The position numbers and the translations under genes were made by a program. DNA of 41,680 bases. Origin: Branchiostoma floridae (Eukaryota > Chordata > Leptocardii > Amphioxiformes > Branchiostomatidae). The notes below the pieces were generated by a model, which saw only the letters and a program-made list of their open reading frames with translations, was not told where the DNA came from and did no database searches. The stretch covers positions 688,553-730,232 of the forward strand of contig NW_023365716.1 of the NCBI RefSeq assembly GCF_000003815.2, read 5' to 3'. The stretch's first letter is position 1. The number at the start of each line of letters is the position of its first letter. Positions 38,893 to 41,680 of the stretch are shown here, in pieces.

Positions 38893-39473
38893 AAGTCACA
38901 ATGGCTGAATTAGTTGTAGGGTCTTTCTTTAAATCAGGTGTGGACTTTTGGGTCTACATTTGATCTTTTACCACTTTGTAGCTTTATAGGAATGTACAAC
39001 AGTTCGCTTAAACATTCCAGTAAAATTGACCTTATGCAAACAGTCGGCAATAACAGCAAAGTCAGCCTATTAATAGCCCTTTTGTACGAACGAACGCCAA
39101 ACGCATTGGTCAGTTTTATAAGGTAATGTAGCATTCATGCATATCTGTAATACCAACTTTACACTGTTGTATTTAGAACAGTTCGGGATGTGCTACAGAA
39201 TAGTCCATATCCTCACATAGAACCCTTTAAGCCGATACTGTCCATCAACCAAGTGCAAACTGTAAGCCGGTAATCATCGTAGCTTCGGTTAGGAGCGCCT
39301 CCTTGCGGATCATTTTAGCAATGGCAGCTATATTGTGTGTTTAGTGAATCATGACTCGGTGTCTCTTCTCTGTTCTGTTGAGGATTTTGGCTTCACGTGT
39401 ATGGTTGAGAGAGGTGTATACAATAAAGAAATAGTAAAGAGTAAGTTGTACTTCTGTCTACTTATATGACATG

Positions 39474-39507
<34 letters not shown>

Positions 39508-39865
39508 GTGTGTGTGTGTGTGCGCGCGCTTCTCGGAATGTATTACGTGTATGTATGTATGTATGTATGTATGTGTGTGTGTGAGAGAGTATGTGTACGT
39601 GTTTGTAGAAAAAAAATAAGTATCTAAGGAAAGACGTGTGAGGAGTAATAAAGCGGTAGAGTGTAGCAGACTGAAGTGGTGGCCTGAGAAGAAGACTGAA
39701 TGCCGGGTTCGAACTGAGCCCCCCCCCCTCTCCCGAATCATTAATGGTTAACCCCGCCGCATTCGGACCCTCTCCGAAACATTAACGGTTCGTCCCTCCG
39801 CACAGTCCCAAGTCGTCTCGCCCAAGTACAGACCGTCCTGACCCACAGAGCTACGCGACGCAAAG
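38893..39865 (+). repeat. Unit E upstream block and promoter
   Basis: The shared landmarks are again in order: AAAGTCACAATGGCTGAATT, CAAACAGTCGGCAATAACAG, AGGAGCGCCTCCTTGCGGAT, the CACGTG site at 39394-39399, a (TG)n and (GTAT)n tract at 39472-39600, and the leader CGTCCCTCCGCACAG with GTCTCGCCCAAGTACAGACC and ACGCAAAGATG. Confidence 0.85.
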
Positions 39866-40053
39866 ATGAGACCGTCCGGCGGACTTCTATACCTGTTCCT
39901 GGCGCTAACTTTGGTCAGTGCTGCGCCTGGCCACCCGCTAGCGAGACGGTCTGTTGACGTTGACTTCAACATCAAGGATGTTGCGGATGCAGCGACTCCA
40001 GACTCGAACATCAAAGACATGATGAACAACGTACTTCAGGAAGCTTTAGACAG
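39866..40053 (+). CDS. Secreted-peptide gene E, exon 1
   Basis: MRPSGGLLYLFLALTLVSA is the signal peptide, then the propeptide APGHPLARR and an acidic variable region (SVDVDFNIKDVADAATPD, then SNIKDMMNNVLQEALDR). It ends GACAG|GTAGGTAGG in phase 2, although the donor sequence differs from the GTACGT of the other four. It joins exon 2 at 40879 to give an 88-residue precursor without cysteines in the mature part. The MMNNVLQEALDR stretch could form an amphipathic helix running into exon 2. No known family is recognised. This is the most intact gene of the array. Confidence 0.75.
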
Positions 40054-40087
40054 GTAGGTAGGTAGGAAGGCATTGGTCCTTATGTAC

Positions 40088-40658
40088 CATGCCCGTAGCC
40101 AGGGGGGGGTTCGGGTGGTTCGGAAGAACCCCCCCACACGCTCAAAAGGTCCGCTTTTCCAGGCTCGAAGGTCCACTTTTTCATATCCAAGATTTTTTTT
40201 AAAGGCATGACTGATTTGCATTTTTCCCTGATAGACATTTCAGTCAATCTTAGTGAGTCTATTAGCAAAATTTGCCCCAGAANNNNNNNNNNNNNNNNNN
40301 NNNNNNNNNNNNNNNNNNNNNNNNNNNNNNNNNNNNNNNNNNNNNNNNNNNNNNNNNNNNNNNNNNNNNNNNNNNNNNNNNNATGGTGAAAATATGTGGA
40401 GGGAGTTGGCCTCAAAGACTTACGCAAAAGCCTTGTCTTTTAATAGAAATCCCATAAACTTTGCAAGCGATTTTTGCCCGTCAAAATGCAGGAAATGGCG
40501 TTTCAGAGGGTCAAAATTTAAATTTTTTCAGGGGGAGCATGCCCCCGGACCCCCCTAGGTAGCTCACGCCTTCGGCGTGAGTCTCGCGCCTGCGGCGCTC
40601 GTTGGTCCCACAATTACTAAAAAGAACCCCCCCAACCAAAATCCTGGCTACGGGCATG
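40088..40658. mobile_element. CATGCCCGTAGCCAGG inverted-repeat element with 5-bp target duplication
   Basis: Perfect 16-bp inverted ends CATGCCCGTAGCCAGG and CCTGGCTACGGGCATG are flanked by TGTAC on both sides (40083-40087 and 40659-40663). The interior includes the 100-N gap, so the true length is unknown. It is inserted in the intron of peptide gene E. Confidence 0.85.
40283..40382. other. Assembly gap (100 N)
   Basis: Exactly 100 N inside the transposon in the gene E intron. ORFs running through it are meaningless. Confidence 0.95.
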
Positions 40659-40878
40659 TGTACAGTTGGTCACTAGAAAAGGTTCGACTGCAGTGTCTTT
40701 CAATGTCCAGGTAGTTCCTAATATGTAGAGGTAGTGACTTGTACAGTTTATGACTGTAAACAGACTTTTATGCCCACCGTTGGAACACGAAGGGTACAAA
40801 TAATTCATAAACCGGATCGGATCAAGTTCTGTCCAGGTCGTCGTATATGTCGGCCGTCGTACGATTTTGATGTCGTAG

Positions 40879-40957
40879 AACTTTCAAGAAGGCCGTGACA
40901 GAACTGAATGAGAAGAAGATCTACTGGAAATGGAGATACGCGGTATCAGTTACTTAG
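40879..40957 (+). CDS. Secreted-peptide gene E, exon 2
   Basis: After ATTTTGATGTCGTAG| one base completes the arginine codon from exon 1. The exon then encodes TFKKAVTELNEKKIYWKW, then RYAVSVT and a TAG at 40955-40957. The C-terminal part is basic and aromatic (KK, WKWRY), unlike the acidic exon 1 region. The equivalent exon in unit A (30457) shares the acceptor and TFK(K/Q)AVTE. Antimicrobial or signalling peptide roles are possible from composition, but nothing more specific is supported. Confidence 0.6.
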
Positions 40958-41019
40958 TATCAGTTACTTAGTCTAGTAACTATAGTTAATTTAAGCTACA
41001 GTGACTTTCAGCTACTGTC

Positions 41020-41680
41020 TGTACCTGTAGCACAATGCACATACAAGACTCTTCTTTACGTTGTTGCTTTGCAGTGTCATGGGACAACTTTGGCCTGAAT
41101 ACCTGCACTACTGGTGCATATCTCCAACTCAGGCTTCCTTTCGTGGCTTGTTGATCTTTTGCATACGTAAGCAGATCGGGCCGTGCTGGGTTGACAGTAA
41201 AGAAGGGAAGCTTGTTGATGAAAACTCTCTAATTTGTATGCAAATGAGAGTCTCTATGTTGCCATATAGGTATCGAGTTTCACTACGCGATACTAACAAA
41301 TTTTCAGCAGATCTCCTGTTTCAATTGCAACACTATATATTCCTCATACTTACTTAGGGTTATGGTATTGATTATGCAATAGTAGTTGTTCAAATTGGGT
41401 TATAAAGTATTTATCATTTCTAGATATACAATGCGTAACACCAGATGAACTTGGCTGCCAGCCATGTTTTGGTGTTCAGATCCAACAGACACACATGTGC
41501 GTGACTTTCTCTGTGCTGACAATGGCCTGACAAAGAAACGTCCGTGACATGAATATGAGTGCATCGGCCGTGAATGTCATCGATTACAGCCTGTATAAAG
41601 TACTGAGCAGATAACTTATCATGGTTTTAACAAAGTGATTTTGTAAATTGCTTATTGTGCTGTTATACTGTAGCCTGAGT
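41020..41680 (+). repeat. Unit E downstream block, near-identical to 37130-37740
   Basis: Contains the same AATGCACA, TTGCATACGTAAGCAGATCG, AATTTTCAGCAGATCTCCTG and GATCCAACAGACACACATGT segments, and ends at the start of a probable further inverted-repeat element (CCTGAGT). The array may therefore continue to the right of the window. The 98-codon ORF at 41061-41357 is not frame-conserved with unit C and is not called as a gene. Confidence 0.85.

Noticed and set aside
26120-39600. CRISPR-like arrays suggested by regular repeats
   Set aside because: The repeats are microsatellites and a 57-bp minisatellite without spacers, in eukaryotic DNA with introns.
40080-40558. ORFs spanning the run of N
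   Set aside because: They cross an assembly gap inside a transposon and carry no information.

Overview
The window looks like draft chordate DNA, most likely amphioxus (Branchiostoma). This is an inference from short phase-matched exons with GT/AG borders, EGF plus C-type-lectin architecture, tRNA-headed SINEs, a 5'-truncated LINE and very many small inverted-repeat transposons. Two 100-base runs of N (20348-20447 and 40283-40382) are assembly gaps. Most of the sequence is introns and repeats. I assembled three coding loci by matching splice phases by eye.

Region 1 (1-5.3 kb) holds diverged repeats, a SINE and two MITEs, with no gene I can defend. Region 2 (5.35-15.23 kb, minus strand) is a predicted type II transmembrane receptor. 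One large exon encodes an intracellular tail of about 668 residues with seven YE(D/N)x tyrosine motifs and repeated proline-rich SH3-ligand-like motifs. It is followed by a transmembrane exon, a short candidate exon, a Ser/Thr-rich stalk, three EGF exons of exactly 111 bp each, and two exons of a C-type lectin domain. The last lectin exon is not visible and may lie left of the window. A LINE of about 2.1 kb sits in the intron between EGF1 and EGF2.

Region 3 (15.3-18.4 kb) is repeats. Region 4 (18.5-26.95 kb, plus strand) is a MAPEG-family membrane enzyme gene (MGST1/PTGES type). Four exons are recognised and the second conserved exon is missing, possibly in the gap at 20.35 kb. The third recognised exon has an apparent one-base frameshift and a duplicated 3' end beside a (TAC)n tract.

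Region 5 (27.7-41.68 kb, plus strand) is the most novel part: five tandem copies (A-E) of a first exon for a small secreted peptide. Signal peptide, propeptide and an RR processing site are conserved, the mature part is hypervariable, and every copy ends in splice phase 2. Copies A and E have a matching second exon; B, C and D do not. The array grew by segmental duplication that also carried the 3' end of the MAPEG gene (copies at about 35.1 and 38.6 kb). Transposon insertions with target-site duplications and empty sites in sister units allow the duplications to be ordered.
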